Positions 26,530-37,656 of a stretch of DNA of 64,000 nt are shown here, in pieces. Positions within the stretch are counted from its first letter, which is position 1. Each line of letters opens with the position of its first letter. Below the pieces are notes generated by a model, which searched no databases, had not been told where the DNA came from, and was given only the letters and a program-made list of their open reading frames with translations. The position numbers were made by a program, and so were the translations under genes. The stretch comes from Paraburkholderia fynbosensis (GTDB lineage Bacteria > Pseudomonadota > Gammaproteobacteria > Burkholderiales > Burkholderiaceae). Where the stretch lies: the NCBI RefSeq assembly GCF_902859935.1, contig NZ_CADIKI010000002.1, positions 186,001-250,000 of the forward strand, read 5' to 3'.

Positions 26530-27276
26530 ATGCTCGCTCGTCTGTCTGACACCGATCGCCGTGCCTTCCGTGAGGGCGCACGCGACTACTCGCCCACGCT
26601 GATGGCCATTTTCTCGTGGGGGCTCGTCACCGGTATCGCGATGAGCAAATCCGTGCTCACGCTGCCGCAGGCGCTCAGCATGTCGCTGCTGTGCTACGCG
26701 GGCTCGTCGCAACTAGCGGTGCTGCCGCTGCTCGCCGCCAAGCTGCCGATCTGGACCGTGCTGCTCACCGCGGCGATGGTCAACACGCGGTTCGTGATCT
26801 TTAGCGTCGGGCTCGCGCCGCACTTCTCCTATCTGTCGATGTGGCGGCGCATCGTGCTCGGCTATTTCAACGGCGACGTGATCTATCTGCTGTTCCAGAA
26901 AAAGAGCTTCCCGACCGGTTACGTGCCGGGCAAGGAGGCGTACTTCTGGGGCATGGCGGTGTGTAGTTGGCTCTCCTGGCAGGTGTCGTCGATCGTCGGC
27001 ATCCTGCTCGCGAGCCTGATTCCCGACAACTGGGGACTCGCGCTGGCGGGCACGCTGGCCCTGCTGCCCATCATGGTGTCGGCGATCGCGACGCGCTCCA
27101 CGCTGGTCGCGGTCGGCGTCGCCGGGGTCGTGTCGCTGCTCGCATTCGACCTGCCGTACCGGCTCGCGCTGCCGCTCGCGGTGATCGCGGCGATCATCGC
27201 CGGCAGCGCCGCCGACCTGATGGTCGAGCGCGCCGATCTGCGCCGTATCCGCAACAGCGCCGGAGATTCACGATGA
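26530..27276 (+). CDS. azlC: AzlC-family branched-chain amino acid exporter, large subunit
   Basis: A 248-residue inner-membrane protein with about eight helices, matching AzlC (YgaZ in E. coli). The family segment FSWGLVTGIAMSKSVLTLPQALSMSLLCYAGSSQLA at residues about 30-65 is recognisable. It pairs with the small AzlD subunit encoded by the overlapping next gene (ATGA). Some members export valine or methionine; branched-chain substrates are suggested by family and by the divergent ilvE. TATAAT at 26422-26427 is a plausible -10 element about 100 bases upstream. Confidence 0.88.
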   Translation: MLARLSDTDRRAFREGARDYSPTLMAIFSWGLVTGIAMSKSVLTLPQALSMSLLCYAGSSQLAVLPLLAAKLPIWTVLLTAAMVNTRFVIFSVGLAPHFSYLSMWRRIVLGYFNGDVIYLLFQKKSFPTGYVPGKEAYFWGMAVCSWLSWQVSSIVGILLASLIPDNWGLALAGTLALLPIMVSAIATRSTLVAVGVAGVVSLLAFDLPYRLALPLAVIAAIIAGSAADLMVERADLRRIRNSAGDSR

Positions 27277-27599
27277 CATCCACGCAAGTCTGGCTGGCCA
27301 TTTTCGGCATGACCTTCGTCACGGCGGTGACCCGTGCAATGTTTCTGATCGGGGGGGAGCGCACGGTGCTGCCCGCGCGCGTGCAGCGCATGCTGCGCTA
27401 CGCGCCGGCCGCGGCGCTGGCTGCCGTGGTCTTGCCCGACGTGCTGACGACGCCGGACGGCGCCCTGTCGTTCGCACCCTCCAACCATGAGTTTTACGCG
27501 ACGCTATCCGGTCTCGGGTGGTTTTTGTGGCGGCGCACCATGCTCGGCACGATCGTCACGGGGATGGTGGTGTTCACGCTATTGCGCATCTTCATATGA
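27273..27599 (+). CDS. azlD: AzlD-family branched-chain amino acid exporter, small subunit
   Basis: A 108-residue membrane protein with about four hydrophobic segments, starting MTSTQVWLAIFGMTFVTAVTR. It matches AzlD (YgaH-type) in length and in the pattern LPARVQRMLRYAPAAALAAVVLPDVL. The start codon overlaps the azlC stop (ATGA at 27273-27276), so translation is coupled and the two subunits probably form one exporter. Confidence 0.9.
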   Translation: MTSTQVWLAIFGMTFVTAVTRAMFLIGGERTVLPARVQRMLRYAPAAALAAVVLPDVLTTPDGALSFAPSNHEFYATLSGLGWFLWRRTMLGTIVTGMVVFTLLRIFI

Positions 27600-27871
27600 G
27601 GGGACCGGCGGCGAATGCTGCGCAGCGTCATGCAAGGTCTCGTCTCCAAATACGCGAGATTCGCCTGCGTGCGGGTCAGAAGGGAGTGTGGATCAGTTAA
27701 AATGCCGATTTCCGGGTTGTGCGCGCTGCTGCAAACGCGCGAGAGCCGCGGCCTTGCCGGCGGCGCCCGATCACGTGGAGCCGCTGCCGTGTCACAGCGC
27801 TGGAATTCGCCGCGCTCGACGCCTGTGCGCCGTCCGCTACCGCCTTCTCATCAACTCGCACACACACGCCC

Positions 27872-29065
27872 ATGAACAAGGTATTGCGTCTCTCCGATCT
27901 GATCGCCGAAGGCAAGCTATCCGGCAAACGCGTGTTCATCCGCGCCGATCTGAACGTGCCGCAGGACGATCAAGGCAACATCACCGAAGACACCCGCATC
28001 CGCGCCTCCGTGCCGGCTATCAAGGCGGCCCTCGATGCAGGCGCCGCGGTGATGGTCACGTCGCACCTCGGTCGCCCGACCGAAGGCGACTTCAAGCCGG
28101 AAGACTCGCTCGCGCCGGTCGCGAAGCGTCTGGCCGAGCTGCTAGGCCGCGACGTGCCGCTGGTGGCGAACTGGGTCGACAACGGCGTGAACGTGGCGCC
28201 GGGCTCGGTCGTGCTGCTGGAAAACTGCCGCGTCAACAAGGGCGAAAAGAAAGATTCCGACGAGCTCGCCCAAAAAATGGCGAAGCTCTGCGACGTCTAC
28301 GTCAATGACGCGTTCGGCACCGCGCACCGCGCCGAAGCGACCACGCACGGCATCGCGAAGTACGCCCCGGTCGCCTGCGCCGGCCCGCTGCTGGCGGCTG
28401 AGCTCGAAGCGCTCGGCAAGGCGCTGGGTGCGCCCAAGCGCCCGTTGGTGGCGATCGTTGCCGGGTCGAAGGTGTCGACCAAGCTGACGATCCTGAAGTC
28501 GCTGGCCGACAAGGTCGATCAGCTGATCGTCGGCGGCGGCATCGCGAATACGTTCATGCTGGCTGCGGGCCTGAAGATCGGCAAGTCGCTCGCCGAAGCC
28601 GATCTGGTGAACGAAGCCAAGGCCATCATCGACGCGGCCAAGGCGCGCGGCGCCTCGGTGCCGATCCCGACCGACGTGGTCACGGCCAAGGAGTTTTCGC
28701 CGAGCGCCAAGGCTGAAGTCAAGGCCGTCGCGGACGTCCAGGACGACGATCTGATTCTCGATATCGGACCGCAAACGGCCAGGGCGCTCGCCGCGCAGCT
28801 GGAAAAGGCCGGCACGATCGTCTGGAACGGCCCGGTCGGCGTGTTCGAATTCGACCAGTTCGGCAACGGCACGAAGACGCTGGCGGACGCGATCGCCAAG
28901 TCGTCGGCGTTCTCGATCGCAGGCGGCGGCGATACGCTCGCGGCGATCGCCAAGTACGGCATCCACGACAAGGTCAGCTACATCTCGACGGGCGGCGGCG
29001 CTTTCCTCGAGTTCCTCGAAGGCAAGAAGTTGCCGGCGGTCGAAGTTCTGGAATCGCGGGCTTAA
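27872..29065 (+). CDS. pgk: phosphoglycerate kinase
   Basis: A 397-residue glycolytic/gluconeogenic enzyme that interconverts 1,3-bisphosphoglycerate and 3-phosphoglycerate with ADP/ATP. Substrate and nucleotide elements [49 protein letters not shown] and [12 protein letters not shown] are present. Start at 27872 ([10 protein letters not shown]) lacks a Shine-Dalgarno sequence; the preceding 20 bases are CA-rich. TAAAAT at 27698-27703 may be a -10 element. pyk and fba follow on the same strand. Confidence 0.98.
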   Translation: MNKVLRLSDLIAEGKLSGKRVFIRADLNVPQDDQGNITEDTRIRASVPAIKAALDAGAAVMVTSHLGRPTEGDFKPEDSLAPVAKRLAELLGRDVPLVANWVDNGVNVAPGSVVLLENCRVNKGEKKDSDELAQKMAKLCDVYVNDAFGTAHRAEATTHGIAKYAPVACAGPLLAAELEALGKALGAPKRPLVAIVAGSKVSTKLTILKSLADKVDQLIVGGGIANTFMLAAGLKIGKSLAEADLVNEAKAIIDAAKARGASVPIPTDVVTAKEFSPSAKAEVKAVADVQDDDLILDIGPQTARALAAQLEKAGTIVWNGPVGVFEFDQFGNGTKTLADAIAKSSAFSIAGGGDTLAAIAKYGIHDKVSYISTGGGAFLEFLEGKKLPAVEVLESRA

Positions 29066-29066
29066 C

Positions 29067-29486
29067 GTGGCGACGCGCTCCCCAACGGCAAAGTCAGCGA
29101 AAGCGCGTAGCGGCCAGCGTGCCAACAAGCCGCGCGATACCGCGGCAGCGACGGCAGGGGAGCGCGCGGCGCCTTCCACCGCTACTGCGGCGGCATCCGC
29201 CGCAACAGAAGAACCCGGCTCGTCTCTCGCGCCCGGGGAGTTGACCACCGCCGGCGAGGCGGCGGAAGTGTCCAGCGGACCTTCCGCGCCGTCGCCCGCG
29301 GAACTCCCCGCCGCGGAGACCGTCCCTCCACCGGCACCCTCCGCGCCGGTATCGAACACCGCTTCAAGCTATAAAGCGACGCTGGTTTCAACCGGCGCGC
29401 AACCCCTGTCAGCATCTTTCGGTGCGCAGCCTCCGCATCCGACTCGCAGCGCTCTTTCCAGCGATCCTATCCAGACGAGGAGACTC
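29067..29486 (+). other. open, in-frame Ala/Ser/Pro-rich stretch between pgk and pyk
   Basis: From a GTG one base after the pgk stop, the frame is open for 140 codons and runs directly into pyk. It would encode a disordered basic-then-acidic sequence (starting MATRSPTAKSAKARSGQ, later rich in Ala, Pro, Ser, Glu). pyk has its own strong start at 29487, so this may be a separate non-terminated leader, an N-terminal extension of pyruvate kinase, or simply non-coding DNA that stayed open. Codon composition is coding-like but biased by high GC. Confidence 0.35.
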
Positions 29487-30923
29487 ATGCATCGCGCCAC
29501 CAAGATTGTCGCAACCATCGGACCGGCTTCCAACACGCCGGAAATCCTGCTGCAAATGATTCAGGCAGGGTTGGACGTGGTGCGGCTCAATTTCTCGCAC
29601 GGCACTGCCGACGACCACCGCCAGCGCGCCGAATTCGTGCGCGAGGCGGCCCGTCAGGCCGGCCGTGAAGTCGCCATCATGGCGGACCTGCAAGGCCCGA
29701 AGATCCGCGTTGGCAAATTCGAAAACGGCAAGGTCACGCTGGTCGCCGGCGAGCCGTTCATCCTCGACGCCGACTGCGAACTCGGCAACGAGCAACGCGC
29801 CGGTCTCGACTACAAGGATCTGCCGCGCGACCTGAAGTCGGGCGACGTGCTGCTGCTCAACGACGGCCTGATCGTCCTGAATGTCGCGCGCGTGATCGGC
29901 AATGAAATCCACACGATCGTGAAGATCGGCGGCGAGCTGTCGAACAACAAGGGCATCAACCGCCAGGGCGGCGGCCTGTCCGCGCCGGCGCTCACCGCGA
30001 AAGACATGGAGGACATCCGCACGGCGATGTCGCTCGGCGTCGATTACGTCGCCGTGTCGTTCCCGAAGAACGCGACCGACATGGAAATGGCCCGTCAGCT
30101 GGCGAATATCGCCGGCGCGCCGTTCGGCATCAAGCCGAAGATGATCGCCAAGATCGAGCGCGCGGAAGCGATTCCGGCGTTGCAGGGCATCCTCGACGCG
30201 TCGGACGGCATCATGGTCGCGCGCGGCGACCTCGCCGTGGAAGTGGGGAATGCCGCAGTCCCCGCGCTGCAAAAGCGGATGATCCGTATGGCGCGCGAAT
30301 CGAACAAGTTCGTGATCACCGCGACCCAGATGATGGAGTCGATGATCTACGCACCGGTGCCGACCCGCGCCGAAGTATCGGACGTCGCGAACGCGGTGCT
30401 CGACGGCACGGACGCGGTGATGCTGTCGGCGGAATCGGCGGCGGGCAAGTACCCGGTGCAGACCATCGAAACGATGGCGGCGATCTGTATCGAAGCCGAG
30501 AAGTCGGAGCAGTCGGAGCTGGACCGCGATTTCCTCGACCGCACGTTCACGCGGATCGACCAGTCGATCGCGATGGGCGCGCTGTTCACCGCCTATCATC
30601 TGGGCGCGAAGGCGATCGTGGCGTTGACCGAATCCGGCTCGACCGCGCTGTGGATGTCGCGTCACTGGACCCACGTGCCGATCTTCGCGCTGACGCCGCG
30701 GGTCGGCAGCGAACGGGCGATGGCGCTGTACCGCAACGTGACCTCGCTGCATCTGGACACCAACACCGACCGCGACACGGCGTTGCAGCAGGCGTTGGAG
30801 ACCGTGGTGAGCAAGGGTTACGCGTCGCGCGGCGACATGGTGGTGCTGACCGTCGGCGAGCCGATGGGGCAGGCCGGTGGTACCAATACGTTGAAAATCG
30901 TGCGGGTCGGAGAACCGTACTGA
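29487..30923 (+). CDS. pyk: pyruvate kinase
   Basis: A 478-residue enzyme that converts phosphoenolpyruvate and ADP to pyruvate and ATP. Signatures: TKIVATIGPASNTPE at the start, DVVRLNFSHG, the active-site lysine region MIAKIERAEAI, DGIMVARGDLAVEVG, and FVITATQMMESMI. The C-terminal domain ends LKIVRVG. GAGGAG lies before ATG 29487. The upstream in-frame region (29067-29486) would add 140 disordered residues and is annotated apart. Part of a pgk-pyk-fba glycolytic group. Confidence 0.97.
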   Translation: MHRATKIVATIGPASNTPEILLQMIQAGLDVVRLNFSHGTADDHRQRAEFVREAARQAGREVAIMADLQGPKIRVGKFENGKVTLVAGEPFILDADCELGNEQRAGLDYKDLPRDLKSGDVLLLNDGLIVLNVARVIGNEIHTIVKIGGELSNNKGINRQGGGLSAPALTAKDMEDIRTAMSLGVDYVAVSFPKNATDMEMARQLANIAGAPFGIKPKMIAKIERAEAIPALQGILDASDGIMVARGDLAVEVGNAAVPALQKRMIRMARESNKFVITATQMMESMIYAPVPTRAEVSDVANAVLDGTDAVMLSAESAAGKYPVQTIETMAAICIEAEKSEQSELDRDFLDRTFTRIDQSIAMGALFTAYHLGAKAIVALTESGSTALWMSRHWTHVPIFALTPRVGSERAMALYRNVTSLHLDTNTDRDTALQQALETVVSKGYASRGDMVVLTVGEPMGQAGGTNTLKIVRVGEPY

Positions 30924-31143
30924 TCAGGCAGCAGACTGCTCGATCGGCACCGGCCTGATTGAGCGAAGCAGGCCCGCATGCCCCGCGAGAGGCGGCGCAC
31001 CGCCCTCAATCGCGTCTTGAGCGGACAAGGACCGCTCGGCGCGTTAAGGCCCGTGCGACAGGGTATGCGGCTTGCTTCGCGATAAATCCGCCCAAAAAAG
31101 ATGCCGACGGCACAAGAATTCGTTTCAATCTAAGGAGTTAAGC

Positions 31144-32208
31144 ATGCCTCTCGTATCAATGCGTCAACTGCTGGACCATGCCGCCGAAAACGGTTATGGC
31201 CTTCCGGCATTCAACGTGAACAATCTGGAGCAGGTTCAGGCGATCATGGCGGCGGCCGACAAGGTCAACGCCCCGGTCATCATGCAGGCTTCCGCCGGCG
31301 CGCGTAAATACGCGGGCGAGCCGTTTCTGCGGCACCTGATCGAAGCGGCAGTGGAGTCGTATCCGCATATTCCGGTCGTGATGCACCAGGACCACGGGCA
31401 GTCGCCGGCGGTCTGCATGGCGGCAATCCGCAGCGGCTTCACCAGCGTGATGATGGACGGCTCGCTCGAAGCCGACGGCAAGACCGTCGCGTCGTACGAG
31501 TACAACGTCGAGGTGTCGCGCAAGGTCGTGGAAGCGGCTCACTCGATCGGCATCACGGTGGAAGCGGAACTGGGCGTGCTCGGCTCGCTGGAAACGATGA
31601 AGGGCGACAAGGAAGACGGCCACGGCGCAGAAGGCACGATGACCCGCGAGCAACTGCTGACCGATCCGGAGCAGGCTGCCGACTTTGTCAAGCTGACGCA
31701 GTGCGATGCGCTAGCGATCGCGATCGGTACGTCGCACGGCGCGTACAAGTTCAGCAAGAAGCCCACGGGCGACATCCTGTCGATCCAGCGCATCAAGGAA
31801 ATCCACCAGCGCATTCCGAACACGCACCTGGTGATGCACGGTTCGTCGTCGGTGCCGCAGGAACTGCTCGCGGAAATCCGCGAATTCGGCGGCGACATGA
31901 AGGAAACCTACGGCGTGCCGGTCGAGGAAATTCAGGAAGGCATCCGCAACGGCGTGCGCAAGGTCAACATCGACACCGACCTGCGTCTGGCGATCACCGG
32001 CGCGATTCGCCGCTACATGGCGACCAACCCGGGCAAGTTCGATCCGCGCGATTACCTGAAGCCGGCGCGCGAAGCGGCGATGAAAATCTGCGTCGACCGT
32101 TACATGCAATTCGGCTGCGAAGGCCAGGCCGGCAAGATCAAGCCGCTTTCGCTTGATAAAATCGCGGAGAAGTACAAGTCGGGTGAGCTTGCACAAGTCG
32201 TCCGATAA
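31144..32208 (+). CDS. fba: fructose-bisphosphate aldolase, class II
   Basis: A 354-residue zinc-dependent aldolase that cleaves fructose 1,6-bisphosphate to dihydroxyacetone phosphate and glyceraldehyde 3-phosphate. Catalytic and zinc residues are visible in MHQDHGQ (D83, H84), [21 protein letters not shown] and [11 protein letters not shown]. The form is the Calvin-cycle subtype (CbbA/Fba with about 350 residues). TAAGGAG lies upstream of ATG 31144. Two hairpin terminators follow before purC. Confidence 0.97.
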   Translation: MPLVSMRQLLDHAAENGYGLPAFNVNNLEQVQAIMAAADKVNAPVIMQASAGARKYAGEPFLRHLIEAAVESYPHIPVVMHQDHGQSPAVCMAAIRSGFTSVMMDGSLEADGKTVASYEYNVEVSRKVVEAAHSIGITVEAELGVLGSLETMKGDKEDGHGAEGTMTREQLLTDPEQAADFVKLTQCDALAIAIGTSHGAYKFSKKPTGDILSIQRIKEIHQRIPNTHLVMHGSSSVPQELLAEIREFGGDMKETYGVPVEEIQEGIRNGVRKVNIDTDLRLAITGAIRRYMATNPGKFDPRDYLKPAREAAMKICVDRYMQFGCEGQAGKIKPLSLDKIAEKYKSGELAQVVR

Positions 32209-32225
32209 GCTATAACTGCTCTGCG

Positions 32226-32288
32226 CCTGGCCGTTTGGCCAGGTTGTCGTTAGATCGCCGTTCCCGCATCATCCGGGGAACGGCGTTT
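32226..32288 (+). terminator. tandem hairpin terminators after fba
   Basis: The first hairpin is CCTGGCC with GGCCAGG (about 32226-32243), followed by TTGTCGTT. The second is CGCCGTTCCC (32256-32265) with GGGGAACGGCG (32275-32285), followed by TTTCCCTTTTG. Together they separate fba from purC. Confidence 0.75.
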
Positions 32289-32337
32289 CCCTTTTGTTCC
32301 GCACACACTTTTGCCTCACTTTTAGCGAACCACGACG

Positions 32338-33228
32338 ATGTCTACCCTCTACGAATCCACGCTCCGCTCGCTGCCGCTGCTCGGCCGCGGTAAAGTCCGC
32401 GACAACTATGCGGTGGGCAACGACCAGTTGCTGATCGTCACGACCGACCGTCTGTCGGCGTTCGACGTCATCATGGGCGAGCCGATTCCGAACAAGGGTC
32501 GTGTGCTCAACGAAATGGCGAACTTCTGGTTCGAAAAGCTGAAGCATGTGGTGCCGAACCACCTGACGGGCGTAGCGCCCGAGTCCGTGGTCGCGGCAGA
32601 CGAAGTCGAGCAGGTCAAGGGCCGCGCGGTGGTCGTCAAGCGCCTCGAGCCGATCCTCGTCGAAGCGGTGGTGCGCGGCTATCTGGCCGGCAGCGGCTGG
32701 AAAGACTACCAGGCAACCGGTTCGGTGTGCGGCGTCGAACTGCCGCCGGGTCTGCAGAACGCGCAGAAGCTGCCCGAGCCGATCTTCACGCCCGCCGCCA
32801 AGGCCGAGATGGGCCACCACGACGAAAACATCACGTACGACGAGATGGAGCGCCGCATCGGCACCGAACTGTCGGCCACGATCCGCGACATCTCGATCAA
32901 GCTGTACAAGGAAGCCGCAGACTATGCCGCGACGCGCGGCATCATCATCGCGGACACGAAGTTCGAATTCGGCCTCGACAACCACGGCAAGCTGTACCTG
33001 ATGGACGAGGCGCTGACCGCGGATTCGTCGCGCTTCTGGCCGGCGGATCAATATCAGGTCGGCACCAACCCGCCGTCGTTCGACAAGCAGTTCGTGCGCG
33101 ACTGGCTCGAAACCCAGCCGTGGAAGAAAGAACCTCCGGCGCCGAAGCTGCCCGACGACGTGGTCACGAAGACGGGCGAGAAATACCAGGAAGCGCTCGA
33201 ACGCCTGACCGGCCATAAGCTCGCCTGA
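32338..33228 (+). CDS. purC: phosphoribosylaminoimidazole-succinocarboxamide synthase
   Basis: A 296-residue SAICAR synthetase. It joins CAIR and aspartate with ATP in the eighth step of IMP synthesis. Motifs: [54 protein letters not shown] and [17 protein letters not shown]. Length is typical of the longer (yeast-like) bacterial PurC. The group purC-purE-purK covers the CAIR-to-SAICAR part of the pathway, with the Sua5-type gene following. Confidence 0.97.
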   Translation: MSTLYESTLRSLPLLGRGKVRDNYAVGNDQLLIVTTDRLSAFDVIMGEPIPNKGRVLNEMANFWFEKLKHVVPNHLTGVAPESVVAADEVEQVKGRAVVVKRLEPILVEAVVRGYLAGSGWKDYQATGSVCGVELPPGLQNAQKLPEPIFTPAAKAEMGHHDENITYDEMERRIGTELSATIRDISIKLYKEAADYAATRGIIIADTKFEFGLDNHGKLYLMDEALTADSSRFWPADQYQVGTNPPSFDKQFVRDWLETQPWKKEPPAPKLPDDVVTKTGEKYQEALERLTGHKLA

Positions 33229-33278
33229 CCCGCGTGGATCACCAGAAGCGCCGTTGGGGAAACAAGGAAGCCGTAAAG

Positions 33279-35106
<1,828 letters not shown>

Positions 35107-35116
35107 CGGGCGCGCC

Positions 35117-36166
35117 ATGCCGGATCAACAGAATCCCGCTGAAAACGCCGCGAGCGCATTGCCGGTGAGCGGCGCGCAGATCGAGCACGCGGCGGCGCTG
35201 CTCGACGCGGGCGAGCTGGTCGCGTTCCCGACGGAGACCGTGTACGGGCTTGGCGGCGACGCCGAAAGTCCGGACGCGGTCGCGCGCATTTACGCGGCGA
35301 AGGGCCGGCCGGCGAATCATCCGGTCATCGTGCATCTGGCGCCGCAAGGGGATCCGAACTACTGGGTCGAGCAGTTGCCCGAGCAGGCCCAGCGTCTGAT
35401 CGATGCGTTCTGGCCAGGTCCGCTCACGCTGATCCTGAAGCGTGCCGCGCGGATTCCGGCGGCGGTGAGCGGCGGCCAGGATTCGGTCGGGCTGCGCTGC
35501 CCGTCGCATCCTGTCGCGCAGGCTTTACTGGAAGCGTTCGGTGCATTGCGCGGCGGGCATGGCGGCGTGGCCGCGCCGTCGGCGAATCGCTTTGGGCACG
35601 TGAGCCCGACCACCGCACAACATGTGCGCGACGAGTTCGGCAGCGCGATTCATGTGCTGGACGGCGGCGCGTCGGATGTCGGGATCGAATCGACCATCGT
35701 GGATTTGTCGCGTGGTTTTCCGGCACTGTTGAGACCGGGCCGCGTCACGCCGCAAGATATCGCCGACGTGCTCGGCGAGGCGCCGCGTTTGCCGGATGGC
35801 TCGGATGCGACCGCGCCGCGCGCTTCCGGCACGTTGAAGGCGCATTACGCGCCGCGCACGCCGCTGGCGCTGCTGCCGTTCGGTGCGCTGGAGCCCTTGC
35901 TTGCCGCGCGTGACGCGGATGAGCGTGTGGCGTTGGTCGCACGCGCTTCGCGAGCCGGCCATTGGGCCGATGCCGCGGGCGTGCATTTCATCGCCGCGCC
36001 TGAAGATCCGCACGTGTATGCGCGTGAGTTGTACGGCCTGCTTCGCGCGCTCGATCGCGCGAACGTCACGCGAATTCTGATCGAGAAGCTGCCCGATACG
36101 ATCGAATGGATCGCGGTGAATGACCGCTTGGGTAGAGCCGCAGCAGCCTTCGAAGCGCAAGGCTAA
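35117..36166 (+). CDS. L-threonylcarbamoyladenylate synthase, Sua5 type
   Basis: A 349-residue enzyme that makes threonylcarbamoyl-AMP for the t6A37 modification of ANN-decoding tRNAs. The YrdC domain (about residues 20-210) has LVAFPTETVYGLGGDA, YAAKGRPANHPVIVHL, WPGPLTLIL, APSANRFGHVSPT and VGIESTIVDLS. A C-terminal Sua5 domain (about 220-345) makes it the long form rather than short TsaC. It lies 10 bases after purK and is probably co-transcribed with the purine genes. Confidence 0.94.
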   Translation: MPDQQNPAENAASALPVSGAQIEHAAALLDAGELVAFPTETVYGLGGDAESPDAVARIYAAKGRPANHPVIVHLAPQGDPNYWVEQLPEQAQRLIDAFWPGPLTLILKRAARIPAAVSGGQDSVGLRCPSHPVAQALLEAFGALRGGHGGVAAPSANRFGHVSPTTAQHVRDEFGSAIHVLDGGASDVGIESTIVDLSRGFPALLRPGRVTPQDIADVLGEAPRLPDGSDATAPRASGTLKAHYAPRTPLALLPFGALEPLLAARDADERVALVARASRAGHWADAAGVHFIAAPEDPHVYARELYGLLRALDRANVTRILIEKLPDTIEWIAVNDRLGRAAAAFEAQG

Positions 36167-36229
36167 CGGTGGGTTTTTATCCGCGCGGCGCACGCGCAAT
36201 GCGGCAGTTCGCGTATCGCTGAAAGCAAA

Positions 36230-36261
36230 AACGCCCGGCTTGACACATCAAGCCGGGCGTT
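36230..36261. terminator. bidirectional terminator between convergent genes
   Basis: AACGCCCGGCTTGA (36230-36243) pairs perfectly with TCAAGCCGGGCGTT (36248-36261) around CACA, with A-rich sequence before and TCTGTTTT after. It lies between the Sua5-type gene and the convergent GDSL gene. Confidence 0.9.
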
Positions 36262-36308
36262 CTGTTTTGCAGAGCTATTGCCGCCGTCGCGAGGCGGCCC
36301 ATTCCACT

Positions 36309-37562
36309 TTATTTTCCGAGCCCGCTGGCGGCGATCTGCTGCTGCACGTATTGCGCGAACAACGCATGCGTGTGCGTGCTCGGGTGGACCGTGTCGGCGA
36401 ACATGTACGTCTGGTCAGCACCAGCCACCGTGTAGGTCTGCGGCGAGCAGAACAGCGACGAGCCGAACTGGGCGCCGTACTGCTCCGGGGTCAGCCCGTT
36501 GGTGGCGCTCGGATTGGCCTTCGCGTAAGCCGTTGCGTTGCTCTCCATCGACGCCAGGTTACATGCCGTGCCGGTGTTGGATACCGTGAAGCCCAGCGCC
36601 TGGTAGTTCGGCAGCTGCTGATCGAGCCACGTGAACGCATCGACCACGATCACCTTGCCCGTGCCCGCAACGCCGAGTTCCTTCAGCTTCTGGCCCAGCA
36701 TGTAGTTATAGGCCGCGGTAATCGCCGACAGCAGTGCACCCGAGCCGGCCGTTTGCGCTTCGGCTGCGACGCCGAGCGGCGCATTGCCGATGTCCGGCAC
36801 CGTCGACACCACCACGTGGGTCGCACCTGAATTGACGATGGTCTGGACTTTCGTGGCGAGCGCGACGGCGGCTTGCGCGATCTGCGGGTTCGGCAGATTC
36901 TGCAGATAGTCGACGATGAACGCGACCTTGCCTGCCTGCGAGTTCGGCAGTTTGCCGGTCTTCACGAGCGTCACGAAGTCGGTCTGCAGCGCGACGCCGA
37001 GCGCCGTCAGATTGGCGGGGGTCCCTGCGAACTGGAAGATGTCGTTCGCGCCGCCGTTCACCAGCACGAGCTGGTTCGAGTTGAAGCTCGTATGTGCGCT
37101 GAGGTATTGGTCCACCTGCGTCACGACCGGCACCGTCGTCGCCGCCATGTTGTTCGGCGCCCAGCCTTGGCCTTGAGCATTGACGACGTCCGAGCCGCCC
37201 TGCGCATAACCGTAGCCGCCTGCCGCGGCGAGCGGCTTGCCGAAACCGCCGAGGTATGCCGGCTTCAACGTGTCGCCGTAGTACTCGGCAACCTTCTGCG
37301 TCCACACCTCGCCCGGGTTGGTCGTGAAGCGCCCGCCGCCGAAGCTCGACTGAATCACCGGCGAATAGGTGCCGACGTCCGACAGGCTGTCGCCGAACGA
37401 CACCACCTGCAATTTGACGCCGCCTGCCGGCGTGCTGCCGTTCGAGTTGTTGTTGTCATCGCCGCCACCGCCGCAGGCCGCGAGCAGGGCGAACGCGGCG
37501 CTGGCCAGCGCGATCTGCGTGACGCGAATGAATTGATGCTTCTTCGATGCTGATTGATTCAT
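36309..37562 (-). CDS. GDSL-family lipoprotein esterase/lipase
   Basis: A 417-residue SGNH/GDSL hydrolase. The N-terminus has a lipoprotein signal ending FALLAAC with lipidated C30, then a Gly/Asp/Asn linker. Block I VVSFGDSLSDVG carries nucleophile S59, block III is LVNGGANDIF, and block V is ADTVHPSTHTH. It is probably an outer-membrane or periplasmic lipoprotein acting on esters. The start at 37562 has a GAGGAG site. The frame continues upstream into a desaturase gene, but only because that gene is frameshifted; this Met start is the real one. Confidence 0.9.
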   Translation of the reverse strand: MNQSASKKHQFIRVTQIALASAAFALLAACGGGGDDNNNSNGSTPAGGVKLQVVSFGDSLSDVGTYSPVIQSSFGGGRFTTNPGEVWTQKVAEYYGDTLKPAYLGGFGKPLAAAGGYGYAQGGSDVVNAQGQGWAPNNMAATTVPVVTQVDQYLSAHTSFNSNQLVLVNGGANDIFQFAGTPANLTALGVALQTDFVTLVKTGKLPNSQAGKVAFIVDYLQNLPNPQIAQAAVALATKVQTIVNSGATHVVVSTVPDIGNAPLGVAAEAQTAGSGALLSAITAAYNYMLGQKLKELGVAGTGKVIVVDAFTWLDQQLPNYQALGFTVSNTGTACNLASMESNATAYAKANPSATNGLTPEQYGAQFGSSLFCSPQTYTVAGADQTYMFADTVHPSTHTHALFAQYVQQQIAASGLGK

Positions 37563-37656
37563 GTTGACTACATCTCCTCGTTTATGTGGCCCTTGCGCCA
37601 TGTGTTGCAGGCAGCGCCCGCCGCGTCGGCGGCGTGGCGACAGCTTACAGAATCGT

